Below, piece after piece: positions 11,210-24,476 of a stretch of 64,000 nucleotides of DNA. The first letter of the stretch is position 1; every line of letters begins with the position of its first letter. The position numbers were made by a program, and so were the translations under genes. The notes beneath the pieces were generated by a model. That model was given only the letters and a program-made list of their open reading frames with translations, did not search any database and was not told where the DNA came from. Origin of the DNA: Symsagittifera roscoffensis (Eukaryota; Xenacoelomorpha; Acoela; Convolutidae); contig NC_087065.1 of assembly GCF_963678635.1 (NCBI RefSeq), positions 51,773,858 to 51,837,857 of the forward strand, read 5' to 3'.

Positions 11210-11781
11210 AGAAAGTAATTTTTTCTTTTTGTATTTGATGAAAAATCATGCTTATTCAAAATAAAATTTCCGAGAATTAAAACCAACTTCTGAAAATTCA
11301 TTTTCTACAGTGCATTCGTCAATAATGTTACAAGTTTTTTTGAATGTTTCTTCATAAGACAGAACTGAGGGGATAAAATGAACCAATATATCATTTCTTT
11401 TTCCAACTGAAACTTCTGATTGTTTTTCCCAGTGTTTCCTTTTCCACGATATTCTATAAGATCTATTTTTTTAATATCTCAACGACAACTTTGAAAAACT
11501 TTATGTCTTCTATTATGCAAAGTCCACTCAAATTGAGAAATTTGTGATTCTGTATCCAAATTTTGCAATTTTGGTAAACTTCGAGATTCCAAAAGTGTTA
11601 GTGAAAATTTCGCGGACTTTTCTTGTAAGACGAAATGAAAAAATCCCCAAATTATTTTGAAGCTATTAAACATGATTTCTGGAAAATCAAATGTTCCAAC
11701 TTATACTGCTCAGCTCAAAAAAATTCTAAAAAAGATTCAGGAAGATGAATTACATGACTATATTAACATCACTCAACAAAA

Positions 11782-12276
11782 TTATTGAACAGTACAGTTC
11801 TCAACAAACATAAAATCTCCCAAGACTTGGGCGAGTTCTTTGATTTCGTTCAATGTATATTTGACATAGGCAACTTGCTTCAAGACTTCGTTCTCCTTTG
11901 CAGTGAAGAGTCGAATCTGAATGTAGGGTGGCTTGTTCACACTATACTTCTTGACTGTGGCACACACCCTCCTCTTCTTTTATGTTGCTATGTCATACAC
12001 CGCATGACAGTTCGCAAGTTCCTGTTCGATGGTTGAGTCTTTGTCGGAACAGGGTTCCAATACAGGAACGAGTCCAAGGTTTTCAGCATCGTGAATAACA
12101 GTGTTCCGTATTGCTGATATCCTTTCTCCTTCTTTTTCACCAAGATACACTTGCTGAGGTTTTTCGATTTGTGCCGATTCATTTTTCTTGAGCCAACAGA
12201 TCAGCAGTAGATGTTTCAAAATAATGATAATTGTAAAAAGATAGAGATTAGGAAATGTAGATGACTCACTGTACAT
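11782..12276 (-). pseudogene. Repeated-ORF family, unit 7 (frameshifted)
   Basis: Two frames, 11,980-12,276 and 11,782-11,967, carry the front and back of the family ORF, with the same break as unit 2. Its first 35 or so residues come from flanking sequence, because copy B lacks the 140 bases that follow the LLKK segment in copy A. Confidence 0.45.
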
Positions 12277-13002
12277 TCCAAATAAAGTATTATTACCTTA
12301 TATGGAATAATGAGTAGGTGATGATCCATATTTTGACATTGCGTAGGTGCTGAAAGTACTAAATAAGCTATTCAATATAGGGAAATATTATTTTCAACAA
12401 GTAATCGGTGATGGCATCTGCTATGTACCAAACATATCCCACTTTTTATTCGGACTACAAGGCAAAATCTCCTTTTATCTCTGTCTCAGAAAACTTTTAT
12501 GAAAAATTTGTTGTCACCCAAGACTACTGTGTATCTAACCATTCATCATTCTGCCCAGTGGAAATTGCAAGTTTCACTTAGTATTAATTGGATCAGTGCT
12601 CGATCAAATTTCGCAAAAATTAGACAAATATCTTTTCACTTACCAAATTTTTGACTGTTTTTATACTTTATACAAACACAGATTTTTTCGCAATGTTGTT
12701 TCATCAAAAGGTGAAGTTTTCAATCACGTGAATTGTGGAGTCGCACACATCTTGAAAAGTAGAAGACCGGAAAATTACGCCGTATTGCAAAGAAACGCAT
12801 GCTGCGAAAGAAAAATCAAAAGACATCATCTCAGCTCTGCCCAGAAGCTTGCGTCTACCCAGACTCTTGGATCAGCTTTTCACAATGTACAAAATAACAA
12901 TGTTTTTAACAATGTACAAAATTAGTTTGAATTTCTATCAAAGCCGCTCAAAGAAGATAAGTATTTGAATTACATGACTGTACTAAGATCACTCAACAAA
13001 TC

Positions 13003-13425
13003 TTATTGAACATTACAGTTCTCAACAAACGTAAAATCTCCCAAGACTTGGGCGAATTCTTTGATTTCGTTCAATGTATAGTTGACATAGACAACTTGGT
13101 TCAAGACTTCGTTCTCCTTTGCAGTGAAGAGTCGAATTTGAATGTAGGGTGGCTTGTTCACACTGTACTTCTTGATTGTGACATACACCCTCCTCTTCTT
13201 GTATGCTGCTATGTCATGCACCGCATGGCAGTTCGCAAGTGCCTGCTCCATGGTTGAGTCTTTGTCGGAATAGGATTCCAACACAGGAACGAGTCCAAGG
13301 TTTTCAGCATCGTGAATAACAGTGTTCCGTGTTGCTGATATCCTTTTTCCTTCTTTTTCACCAAGATACACTTGCTGAGATTTTGCGATCTGTCCCGATT
13401 CATTTTTCTTTAGCAATTGAAGCAA
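13003..13425 (-). CDS. Repeated-ORF family, unit 8 (140 residues, intact)
   Basis: Minus-strand ORF nearly identical to 2,579-3,001 (a few substitutions such as F to V and Y to C). The two copies being kept open fits either recent duplication or weak selection. Layout: a charged N-terminal half, then a strand-strand-helix pattern at the C-terminus. No membrane or export signal is seen, and no function is assigned. Confidence 0.4.
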   Translation of the reverse strand: MLQLLKKNESGQIAKSQQVYLGEKEGKRISATRNTVIHDAENLGLVPVLESYSDKDSTMEQALANCHAVHDIAAYKKRRVYVTIKKYSVNKPPYIQIRLFTAKENEVLNQVVYVNYTLNEIKEFAQVLGDFTFVENCNVQ

Positions 13426-14459
13426 GGTTCAAAAAAATTTTTCCGTTGTAGGGTTTTTGGAACCAAGAGAATCTCTCAATTCTATTTTGATTTTTAGCAA
13501 ATTCAATATAGTTGGGAAGGAGTTCTTTTCATTAATACATTTTTGATTTGGGACTCAGAGCCAACTGATCAGTAGTAGATGTTTCAAAACAATGCTATTT
13601 GTAAATATATAAAAATTAGGAAATGTATATAACTCACTGTACATTCCAAATAAGGTATTATTACCTTAAATGGAATAATGAGTAGGCGATGATCCATATA
13701 TGGACATTGCGTGCGTGCTGAAACTACTATATAAGCAGTTCGATGTTGAGAAAAATCATTTTCAACAAGTAATCAATGATGGCATCTGCTATGTGTCAAG
13801 CATATCCCACTTTTTATTTGGACTACAATGCAAAATTTCTTTTTATCTCTGTCTCAGAAAACTTTTATGAAAAAATTATTGTCACCCCAGACTACTGTGT
13901 ATCTAACCATTCATCTTTCTGCCCACTGAAAATTTGCAAATTTCACTTAGTATTAATTGAATCATTGCTCGATCAAATTTCGCAAAGATTCGACAATATC
14001 ATTTCCCTTACCAAATTGTTGACTGTTTTTATACTTTATACAAACACATATTTTTTGCAATAATATTTCATCAAAAGGTGAAGTTTTCAATCATGTGAAT
14101 TGTGCAGTCGCACAAATACCGGAAAATGACGACGTGCCAACAAATTCCCAGAGACTGACTAGAGCACCTTGATTGTCATCATTCCTGGCAAGAAATCAAC
14201 CGAGTATGTGAGGTTCTTAATCTGAACGGAGAAGATGATTCTGAGAAATACGTTACCGAGTAAAGGAAAATGGAACAAGGAAACTGATTAATTTTGAGCT
14301 AAATGCCGGTAATTAAGTTGAAGCAAAAAGATTTTTACTTACAATTGCGGCATACAATCAACTCAAATGTGTGGGTTTAACCATTCATTTTTTGATTAAC
14401 TTCAAATTTTCTTTTAAAAAATTCTTTTCTAGTCAGGTGTAACTCAGCAGTAAGCGAAT

Positions 14460-14523
14460 AAACACAACACCGAACAAACACAACACTGAATATGCACAAC
14501 ATCGAACAAACACATCACCGAAT
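14460..14523. repeat. Four 16-bp tandem units (copy B)
   Basis: The same array as at 4,050-4,113, in the duplicated segment. Confidence 0.75.
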
Positions 14524-14690
14524 AATTGTGTTTTGGAAACACAACGAAAAGCATATTGCCGAGTTAGGCATATTTGCGGTTCAATCATTCCCAAATCATT
14601 AGCTAGTATAATCCAATTCTAGTGAATTCATGAGGGCAGTAGTTGAGATAAACCGAAAGTGAGACGATTAGTATTTCAACTGGCAGTTGA

Positions 14691-15014
14691 TCAATGTAGT
14701 ATTTCGTTCTGTTCTCGAAATTCGATTTTCATGGCTTCAACTATATCAACAATAGTTGGATACAATTCTGGTTCAATATGCATCAGTTCAGTCTTTCTTT
14801 TCTCCTCAGAACTTTTTCTGCTATCTACGAATGTGAACTTTCCCCAAGTAAAAACTTGGTACAAAGAGGGGTAAAATTATTCTGAAATGGCAATCTCCCA
14901 TTCTCCTTTCAAACGTATTTGCTCGGGTAGAACAATTGTAACAGAACTAAAGCTATTGTTCGGGTGACAATTAAAAGAACCGTTGAAAACTAGCTCAATA
15001 CTAAAAGAATTCAT
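14691..15014 (-). pseudogene. Virus-like structural-type protein fragment (copy B)
   Basis: Duplicate of 4,281-4,604, with the same start, internal TAA and end. It lies within the 4.6-kb duplicated segment, so it is not an independent insertion. Confidence 0.5.
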
Positions 15015-15152
15015 GACAACTGATCGATAGAAATTTAGCTTAGAAAAAAATTTACTTTTAATGTGTTCATTTTCTCAGCTGTTTTTGGTAGAATTTTCCA
15101 TAACTTCTTGTTTGTCGAGATATTTGATGATGTATATGGGAGGTTTTTTGTA

Positions 15153-15469
15153 AATTTTAGTTCTTTGTACTTAATATCTACAGCATTTCTAGTTTCTCTT
15201 AATATGTTGCTTTTGTATTGAGTGTTTTTCACTGATATATTTTATGACAGATTATAAATCAAAAATGGAAATAAAGTTTGATTTTTTTTATTCTTTTAGA
15301 TGAATAACTGGCGAAATCTAATTAGAAAAGGTGAAACACAATTGTAAAAATGGTGAGTGTTTTTCTTGTTTGTATAATGGATAATATAAATTCAAACTTA
15401 CGAAGGGTCTGGCTGGGGAAAAATCCATGGGGGAAAGTAGTTTTAATAGCGTCGGATGTTATTAAAAGC
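15153..15469. other. Junction region without a gene
   Basis: Between the end of the 4.6-kb duplication and the first recognisable retrotransposon sequence. AT-rich; no ORF or repeat shared with the rest of the window was recognised. Confidence 0.5.
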
Positions 15470-18400
15470 TTGGAAAGCATGCTGATTACAATTTTAGTGC
15501 GCAGCAGTGGCCAATGAAGTTCAAACGCTCGGATGATATTGACTTCTTCGGTGACAGCTAAACATTCATGGTTAAATTTTGCATGAGGTTGTAAAGTCGA
15601 TGGTTAATTTTAAAGTTACGGATATCACTTGCACAAGGCTTGCAATCAAGGACGTTCTGGAGTCCAGAGGTGAAATTATTGACGTATTGAAAAAGGCGGG
15701 TTCCAGAAGATAACCCCGAAACCAGCTTTCGTGTTATCCCTGGATATGCACACCACCCGGAGGGTTTGAAATTTGTGCATGCAATGATAGCGCTCCTCTC
15801 AGAAGGGAAAAATGATGTGATAAAACTTGCCCCATATCGCTAAGTGGAGGCGAGGATTCTGAGACCTCTTCGGTCAATTTGTCTGCAGATGCCATGAGAG
15901 GTTTGAAAGATCATTCATTACACATGCTTATGTTAGACGAAGTGTTGGGATTAGAAGTGTCCAATTTCAGCAGGCAGCTCAAGATGAATCAGGAATTGAT
16001 GATGATCATCAGGTGATGGTGGATATGTCTGATGACCTGTGGCTCGGAGGAATGGAGGTTCATGAAGAAGAAAAGCATAAGAAGCATAACGCTAAAAAAC
16101 GAAAAATCATTTGGAAGCTTTGATTTTGCGAACAAAACCGGAGGCAAACAAGTGGCTGCACTTGACTCCTCGAATAGCACCATTGGACATGGACGTTTCC
16201 GAGCGGGGCCCACCGATGATCGCGAAGATCCACGCTGACCTAGCAAGAGAACTGAGTTTCGCGGAAAACGAAGGTGAGAAGTCAACCGACACTCGAGACA
16301 TTCTGGACAGAGAACTTGCGAGGAAAAAAAGGTTTTGAAAGGACGGATAGCATGTTGGAAGGGTTGGGATTAGGATGGACCGCGTATTTCCTGGCGAAAC
16401 TTTACCCAGGGCTCTCGCTTTTGTTATACGGGAATTCCTCAAGGCCATTAGGGAATTATCTATCTTTGTGATCCTGGGACTGTTTGTGACGTTCGGATCA
16501 GAAAAAATCTGAAAAGTACCGGCAGTGCTGCTGACCGAATGAATACAGAATCTCCGACTGGAAAGAGTTCTGACTTTAATTGCAAAAATGTATGGAAAGT
16601 TGAGAGAGTTGATGATTTTAACCCGCTACACCGAACAGATGACGGAGAACGTGAAAAATTTGACATGAAAAGGTCTACGGTGCGACCTAAGACACACTCG
16701 AATGCAATACCTGTTGCAGTAAAAACGGTTCCCAAAGAAAAAAATAAGACGATAGAAAGAGACGAGGGAGTGCGACGTTATGTAGGAGGCATGCCCCTAC
16801 TCACCAATTTTTGCCTAGCTATGAGGACAGATTCCTTACCATTGATCGGTGGTGTAAGCGAGTTTGTGATGGTGATATACGATCGAGCAGAGACGTTCGC
16901 GTTCCCTGACGCAAAACTGGAAGCTTACAGGAGTTCAGTGTTGCACCTGAACCTCGTTTCAGTAGAGGACAGGAGCGCACTCAATTGGTGCGAGCAGAAT
17001 ATGCTACGCGAATAGATGAGCGAAGATTTCCTGTTTGCGAAAACAGCAGGGCCCGATATGACAATGGTAAATTTCAATAACCACTTCTGCGATCTAATAG
17101 GCGAAGTGGACAGAGGGCATCTCGAAGCGTTCCCAAAGCTCTGGAACTTGAGACCTTACGACAAAATGAATAGGGAAATAACAAGATTTCTTCGACTAAT
17201 AGCCTCATATCAGAACGTTAGGAAAGAAAATGAAAACTGGGGTCAATACACAAAACGACCAGAAAAAATACCCAAATTTCCCTTAATCCGTAGGATGTTG
17301 CTCGGAGCAGACTCCTTAGTACACACTCTCAGGTTTAAAGCGTTGAAACCAACGAAAGGGGATGGCAAAGTTCTCCGGATCGATGGACCCGTGCTTCATA
17401 GGCAGAAACGCTGCCGTGCTGCAGTATACGCAATTTTCATATGTGGATGAGTCGACGAGCAGAAGGATGAGCAATGCAGCCACTCCAAAACGGGAATTTC
17501 GAGGAAGAATGGGCTACTTTGAACCTGGCGCCAGCTGCGATGAGAGACAAAGCAGATTTGCAAGAAACTGCACTGATAGTCAGGAATGTGAGTTGGCAAT
17601 AACTGGAAACTGCTAACTAGGACTGCTCTAGCGCCCTTCGATTGTGAAGAAGTTTTGATAAAACACGGAGAACTCTAAGACCGGTCAGCAGGTAAGCTAA
17701 TCGTCCGAAAGCTTCCAGTTGAGACAATGAGTGATGAGCACGGACCTTCAGTGTCGGGGAGAATTGAAGAGCGAGACTATGAGTAAAAAGAAGCCCGTCA
17801 ACCGGCAGAACCAATGGAGCAGGATCCCGACCAGGCGAGAAGGGACGACGACAAAGCCTCCGTAGGTGGTGCGTCTAGCCTGGACTTGAACTTCTTGGAC
17901 GACGACGAAGAAGGAGCAGATGCTTTGGCAGGGACGACTGAACCAGCGAAAGATGAAACTTCCACGCTGGAGCCTCCCTCAGTCTTCATGAATGCAGCCC
18001 ATAACTTGCCTGAAAGCAGCTCTCCTGGCAAGATGAAACTGCTGCAATGAAACTTTCAACTGATTCTCAGCGCAGGAGAAAAATAGAAGGCGCATCCCGA
18101 GTATCTTTGTTGGGAACCCTGCCAGAAGAAGAGTGGGAAGTTCACCACCAAGATCATGAAAACAAAGCAGGCTGTGGTATGGACAGAGTTGATTTTCTGA
18201 AGGAGGTCTGGACAGTAATGCAGTGCTACGGCACCCAGTCGATGTTGAAGATAGGTATCGAAAGACGACTGATGCAGGAAAACCATGACAAACTGGATGA
18301 ATGTGAACGGAGAATGAGCGAACTGCTAATTGAATCAGCCACTGATGAAAGTGAGTCAAACTCTCCAATCAAGATGACGCACCAAGAAAGCAACGAGGAA

Positions 18401-20660
18401 GTGGGGTACCTGTACAGAATTCAAAAAGGAACAATGCGATCCAAGATGGTGATTGACAACATCAACGGCATGAAGATGAAGTTGGGCAGCAAAGTAATAT
18501 TAAATAAAACTGGAAAGACAAAAACTAAAACTAAAACAACAAACTTTTGAACCTAAAACAAAAGCTGGCAACTCAGCTAAACAAAAACGAGTTCAAGATT
18601 CCGTTGGCACGGGGCAAGGCGATGACAGACTGCCTGGCACGTCAAAAATGATGACTGATGTAGCGATGGTGCCACCCATCCTAATGACAGGGTTAAGGTC
18701 AGCCAGCTATAAAACAAAAAGGAGTGACCGCACTCTTACTGGAGGTACGCTAGAAATGGAAATACTCAGCCAATGTGGTGAGAGTATCCTTTGGGATTTC
18801 AAACCATCATGCATGAACCACGGAAAGGGAAGCATCCTAGGGCAGCTGACCCAAGTGGATAACAACCAATAGACGAGCCCGTCAGTGGATACACGAAAAT
18901 GATGGAATACAGGAACTCAGCTAGAGGACATCTAATCGCTCTAGAAACTAAAAATGCCCTGGAATGTTACCTGGAAGAAATGATCAAGGGCACGACAATG
19001 AAGCAGAAGGCATATGGAACGTTAGCCTCTTCCGAAGTGCACGCAGAAACGGTGGATCAAAAGATAGTTTGCTATGGAGGGCAGTGGTACTACGTCATTT
19101 CGCAGATGAAATGTGAACTACTCAGAAAAAAACATGCTCTAATGGCAACACCGTACATCAGAACTTAGCTGCAATTCATGTCTGCTTGGTGTATGGAGGG
19201 CTGACGATGGGAGAGTACAATTCGGAAGAAAGGAAAAGGTCAAAAGAAGAGAAGGTGCTCTTGATGACGAATTTAAGAGAGCTTAGGACCTGTGAAGGAG
19301 CGGCAGTGGCGTGTGCGGAACGGAGAGACGCTCATTGTTTCGTCCGGTTCATGTTGGGGAAAATTTCGGTACCAGCGCTAAACACCTGTGCAAAAATGCT
19401 GAGCAAAGGCAGTGAATTGGCAAAGACCTTGCTCTTAGAAGCGCTGTAAGACATTCATCAAAAAATGAAAAAAACTGTGAACGAGTGATCGTGAAAGAAA
19501 TTGTGGAACATGAATCATCGACGAGATCCAAAAGTTCCCAAATCAGTACCTTAGGCACACAAAAAAATTGATGAGGACACTCTAATTTGGATCATCAGGG
19601 TCACTATTGAAACAAGAACAAAAACATGAGTTGGTCACGGCCATCAGTCTAGAAGTGTTTCCGGGAGTGTTACAAAATGAACAGTAGCATTTCGGAAAAT
19701 GGAGAGAAGCGACTGAAGTGGAGATTAACATCAGGCAAAGTGAAATTAATCGCAGACAGTCCAGGCTCGATATCTAGAAGGCTCGACGATGGCTCCGATG
19801 TGCAAAAGCCGATATTCAATACACTTTGCTGGATGTAAAGAGCACAAGGACAATAGTGCATCAAATTTTCTCAGTACAAAATTTGTGAGACTTGCCAGAA
19901 TATCGGAGAAATCTTACGAGTTAGCCTGTAAGATGTTCGCCGCAGTTCCAGAAAGAATCAAGAACAAATTAGAGCCGATACTCGAAAAGAAGTTCATGGG
20001 ATATGCTAGTGAGAACTTTAGTGATTTTAAAAGACAAAAACAGAAAGGATCAACAGCAATAAATTACAATGCAGCAGACGACAGTGAAGAAATCCAGCGA
20101 GTGATGATGGACGTCGAAACACTGATGGAAGCGTCAGGAAAACGAAACTGGAGAAGCATCATTTCGACCCATGATGAGTTCCCATGCCATTGTTTCTTGC
20201 AAACATGGTGGTATCCTGGGTGAAGTAATCTGGTGTTGATCTGGGACTCTGGAGAGCTGCTCTCCATTGGCTTACCAGACTCATCACAGCCGATAAGAAT
20301 CGTGATAGTTGGAGATATGATGGCAGTTAAATTACTGGAAGCTCATGTTAAAGAGACCAATCGACAGGAGGCACCGACCAAAGAAGAATTGGAAGTACTC
20401 GATTGTCTAAAAGATTTATATTTTTCGAAACAAGGTGCAAAACCTTGAATATTCCGACGGAAGTAAAGAAGATATGGACCAGAAGACGATTGATGCCATA
20501 GTTCAGAGTCAACATGACCGCCTGTTTTCACGAGTATGCCAAGAAGCATATGTCGAAGCACAACAGAGTCTACAGTTAGTACCAGATGGAAATAGGTTTG
20601 GAGGATTTCAAGCGGAATGCAGTAACTACCGCGGTGAAAAGAACGTTGAAAACGACTGAT
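15470..20660 (+). pseudogene. Element 1: truncated second ORF of the giant retrotransposon
   Basis: Plus-strand pieces follow the second ORF of element 3 from its second SGNH-like unit onward. PGYAHHPEGLKFVHAMIALL (15,740) matches PGYASMPPALQFVYAVLILI in element 3. The pair of frames 16,539-17,450, split by an in-frame TAG at 17,013, matches element 3 at 63,530-64,000. Beyond that point only element 2 is available for comparison: ECPCHCLAQT-type residues in element 2 match EFPCHCFLQT here (near 20,180). An acidic linker lies at 17,810-18,050. Many frameshifts and stops mean it cannot encode a full product. The 5' half of the ORF, gag-pol and a 5' LTR are absent, and no family LTR in the same orientation follows it. 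Confidence 0.75.
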
Positions 20661-20800
20661 TGTGGATGTAAATGTCGGAGCCAGATTTTGTACCAATCTG
20701 TTCGAAAATTCATTGTAAAATTTTAGAGTCTGTTGTAAAGAATGTAATAAAAAATTGAAAAAGCTCTATTTCTAAATTCTAAAATACCAAATCGACGCTG
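20661..20800. other. 3' tail of element 1
   Basis: A short AT-rich stretch after the last open frame of element 1. It contains AATAAA (20,748), a possible polyadenylation signal. The inverted leader copy begins just after it. Confidence 0.35.
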
Positions 20801-22494
20801 TCGTCTCCCAAAAAACGTGTCTGTTACCTAATTGTCTTGCGTTGTTCCTTCCCCTTTGTTATGGGGTGTTTAACATCCGGGTTTTCGAAAATTGTCTATT
20901 TCCGATCCCCCCACCCGATCCGGCCAGGTCACCTACCTTATTCTGAAACTTACCGTCGGGTACCTTCACGTTCCGACTCTTGTTCTGAATCTTATCTGTA
21001 AACAATCTATTGTAACTGAATCGACGATATCGATTGTATAGTTACTGTAATGAGACCCCCTTTTTATAATTTCCAACCACCAACCTCTATCTTAACCGAC
21101 CCCCCTTTCAACCTCCCCCCCCCCACTGAAGCCGAAAAATACCTTAAGCGCGATGGGTGCTAAACCTCTCAAAAGAATATCCGTAGAACCTGTTTCCAAG
21201 CTCTGCTCAATTAAAAACGTTTCTCAAAACTGTGGGGTGCCGCTTATTCACTTTCATACTTATCTCCTATAGTATAAAATGGATTTTAACGATAACCGTT
21301 TGACCAAACAGCGCACCCCGGTGATCCCCTCTTGCTGTTGCACTGCTCTAGTCACACTACTGGTAGTCTCTTCCAAGTGGCGTCCTCTCCTGTTTCCCAG
21401 ATCCCAGTTCTACGAACCGTTTTTGCGGTCTGTCCTATCACCTCTTCCAGTGAACTCTCCCAGTGGTCCTCCAAGATTGCAAGGCTATCTGAAAACCCTT
21501 TCAACGCCCCGAATTCGGGCACCTCTTGAGTACTTGCTGTTGGATCGAAACGATCGGTCTTATTGTAAAACAATTTTGAGTCTACTATTAATTAAAGTGA
21601 AGGTTTGATCCACCTAATCTGGAAATCATAATCACTGTCCTTTTTTTTATAAATTTTTTATGGTTTTCTCATCCTATTTTTATTCTTTTTTTTTTGTTTT
21701 TGTTGCGCTTTTGTTCTTTTTTTTGCTTTTTTAAAAAGAGTGACCCCTCATACTCGGTTAGCTAGGCCTCGTATCAGAAAGCGCACCGAGAAATTTTCAC
21801 TAGTTTACTTAAAAAGCTATCACAGTAAAACCACAAGGTGGACACGTTCCAGTTGAACTGTACGACCGGTACTCTAGAATTGGCATATAGTACGGAACTG
21901 CGTCAAGTGGGTTCGATCCCGCAGTCTTGATGTCGTCAAACACCCAGGAGCGCCATAAAAACACTATGTAACAGTCGCCTACTTATGTCATATATGAGGT
22001 TAAGAAAAACAGGCCCTATAACTATTGGCTCAAGGATCAGGGATACTATCTCTTGTGCTTTTATATCTCATAAAGCCGGAGCCAATTCGGTTTGCGTAAG
22101 ACATGAGACTACAAATCGTGCTACCGCTTAGAGGCCACTACCAAAATCCCCCCAACTCTAGAGATGAGAACGCCCCCATGGCTAGGTCTCTAAATGCCTA
22201 AAACACACGAACGCCATTAAAAACAGGGTCGAAAGCTCGTCTATACCATTAGATTTTTTAGACAGTGAACCTTTGATCCATTCGGATGGATCAACCTAAT
22301 ACACGCCTTAGGTCAACATAATGACAAGAAATGCACTCAAGAAATTTAGATTAGCCACTCACATAGTGACGCGACTCTAGATTTAAATAAATGATAACAC
22401 TTAAGCAACTCTAGAAATTTTATGCAGTTTTAAATTAATAAGTTTAATCTTCAGAACCATTGGGCATCTTCAGCTGTCGACCTTTTCGGTCAAG

Positions 22495-22534
<40 letters not shown>

Positions 22535-22836
22535 CCAACGACAATACTCCCGCAAAATTTCACGTTTTTCTCTATCAGGAACAAGACAGCTCTACTCAGG
22601 TTGTTGATTGCAATGGAATTGCGAACAGCAATTTCACTCTCGACTGCTTTTTATCAATTTTACGCTCCTCTGATATTTTTCTTCTGATCAAAATAACTTC
22701 TGATTTTCAGTTGTCGCGAGAAACTTAAGCGTGACACAAACTATTCGACTTTTTGAAAAATTACTTTTGTTCCCAAAATCAAGGTTAAACGTCCAAATCA
22801 AGGTCCAACTTCCAAATATGACCGACTGGATCATAA
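20800..22836 (-). mobile_element. Inverted solo LTR plus leader fragment
   Basis: A minus-strand copy of the family's 5' end. The LTR runs 22,836 down to 21,967, with a TGTAAC end corresponding to GTTACA in the others. The leader then continues to about 20,800. It contains the C-run counterpart (21,108-21,126) of the leader G-runs and the hairpin TTGATCCAT/ATGGATCAA near 22,270. The 69-bp leader repeat and 14-bp minisatellite are not recognisable here. No gag follows; it abuts element 1, which faces the opposite way. Confidence 0.7.
22497..22535. repeat. (TC)n microsatellite
   Basis: About 18 TC dinucleotides with one interruption, lying inside the inverted LTR and absent from the other LTR copies. 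Confidence 0.95.
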
Positions 22837-24476
22837 GGTCAATTTGCAGTGAAAAAATAATTTTTAAGAATTCGTATGAAAGTAAAGACACGTCACGACT
22901 TTGAAATTTTGCAGTAACTGATAATGCGCGAAAATAAGAAGAACAATTTTCGCTTGTAGAAGACAACAACGATTCTCGACAGTGAAGAAAAAATGTGAAA
23001 ATTATACTGAGATTACAATCGAGACTATCCGAATTGTAACGATTGCGCAGCTAAAATTGTTACGGATCAGTTCCCGAGAACTCAAAGTGGTATTGGGAAG
23101 ATTTTGCTACCCTTCCTGGACTACAAAAAGACCGCTCTTCGACCGTATTCGTCAATCCGGAAGGGTCTTGGGAAAAAACTGAATCGGTTTTGAGACAAAT
23201 TTTAGCTTCCTGGTATGTTTTGAACTGAATCTAACTCACATCTAATTCATTTTTTCAGAATGTGAGAAGCTAGAAGTTGAGGCAAAGGGTTGATTCATCT
23301 CCGATGGATATGATGATTTTATCTACTGATCAAAAGCAGTGATATGGTAATAAGTAGTAGCACTGTTCTTAGGAAGGACCTCGTGGTCTGGGGATGTTGA
23401 GACCCAGCCGTGAGCTCATTATTTTTGCATATAATTACGTTAGTTTGTGCGATCTGGGCGATAGCCTTAAAGGGAATCAGAGGGTCAAATGTATCATAAG
23501 AACCGAGTTCACAGTCAGGAGTACCTTCATCACGTATTCCAGTCAAAATCCTTGGACTTTTCTAGATATGGAAGTAATTTTAATTATAGAAGAAGACAAG
23601 TGTTGATGTCCTTACAATTAAAATCGATACGGATTACTTTTCTGCAATAAGGACACGCAACTCGACACGAGAAAATATAATACACAAGTGTTGTAATATT
23701 TGACCGGAAGTAAATATCGAGGGAAAATAAAGCTAGGTTCCAAAACGACTGGCTAGCGTCTAAACACAGGTCTACATGCTTTTCACCGTCTCTGCCAAAG
23801 CCAGTTCTTTTGGTGGTCTTTCTAACATCGGGTCGACAAAACGCTACTGCTTCTGGCTTCGGTCAAAACATTCAAATTAACTTAATTATGTGCAAGAGTA
23901 GTGAGCTCATGGCTGGGTCTCAGTATCCCCAGACCACGAGGTCACTCCTAAAAACAGGGCTACCACTATTTATTATATTACTATTGTCTTTTTTCAGTAG
24001 ATAAAAATCATCATCTCCATCGAAGATGGATCAACCCTATCGCTCACTCCGAGCTTCTCATTCAGTGAAAATGAATCGGGGCGGGATGTTAATTAAATTC
24101 AACTCAGGACATGACCAGGAAGCTAAAAGTTAATATAAATCAGTTTGAGTCTTGGAATCCGGAGAAATAACGTCCTTATTTCTTTCAGGAAGGCTGTACA
24201 CGCCGTCCTAACACCCTTCCTTTTTCTCGGGTTTTTCGTTGTAACGATTCTAGCTGCACAATCGTCACAACTTGGAATGGTTCCTGATAAATTCCAGTTA
24301 TAACTTCAATATGTCGTTAGTTTCTCGTAGTTGTCTTCACTGCAACTATTGTTGTTCTGTTTCGCCGTTTCAGTGTTTGCGAAATATGAAAAGGTTACGT
24401 GTCGTTCACTTCTAAATCGAAATTTTAAAAATTGGCATGTCAGTTAAAACTAACCCTTCCCGATTTGTCTAATCTT
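22837..24476. other. Inner part of the palindrome, no gene
   Basis: Holds the inner arms (22,837-23,460 and 23,870-24,476) and a unique spacer. Short open frames here are not conserved between the arms. GATGGAT hairpin-like segments at about 23,300 and 24,035 resemble the LTR hairpin, so the inner arms could be a further, very old LTR-like pair. Confidence 0.5.

Larger units (their letters stand above)
10580..15152. repeat. Segmental duplication, copy B
   Basis: Direct-orientation partner of 1-4,745. It carries the same order of repeated ORF units (10,628, 11,782 and 13,003 on the minus strand), the same 16-bp tandem array (14,460) and the same virus-like structural-protein fragment (14,691-15,014). 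It ends near 15,152 inside a TATGGGAGGTTTTTTGTA stretch, after which the two copies have unrelated sequence. The right breakpoint cuts the virus-like block, so copy B lacks the ATPase part. Confidence 0.9.

Noticed and set aside
21850-21990. tRNA-like B-box (GGTTCGATCCC) next to the LTR end, also at 25,370 and 47,680 on the minus strand
   Set aside because: The T-arm stem does not pair and no A-box, anticodon arm or acceptor stem can be drawn, so it is a chance or decayed match.
23810-24004. Short plus-strand frame in the palindrome
   Set aside because: Its inverted partner does not keep the frame; it spans spacer and arm.
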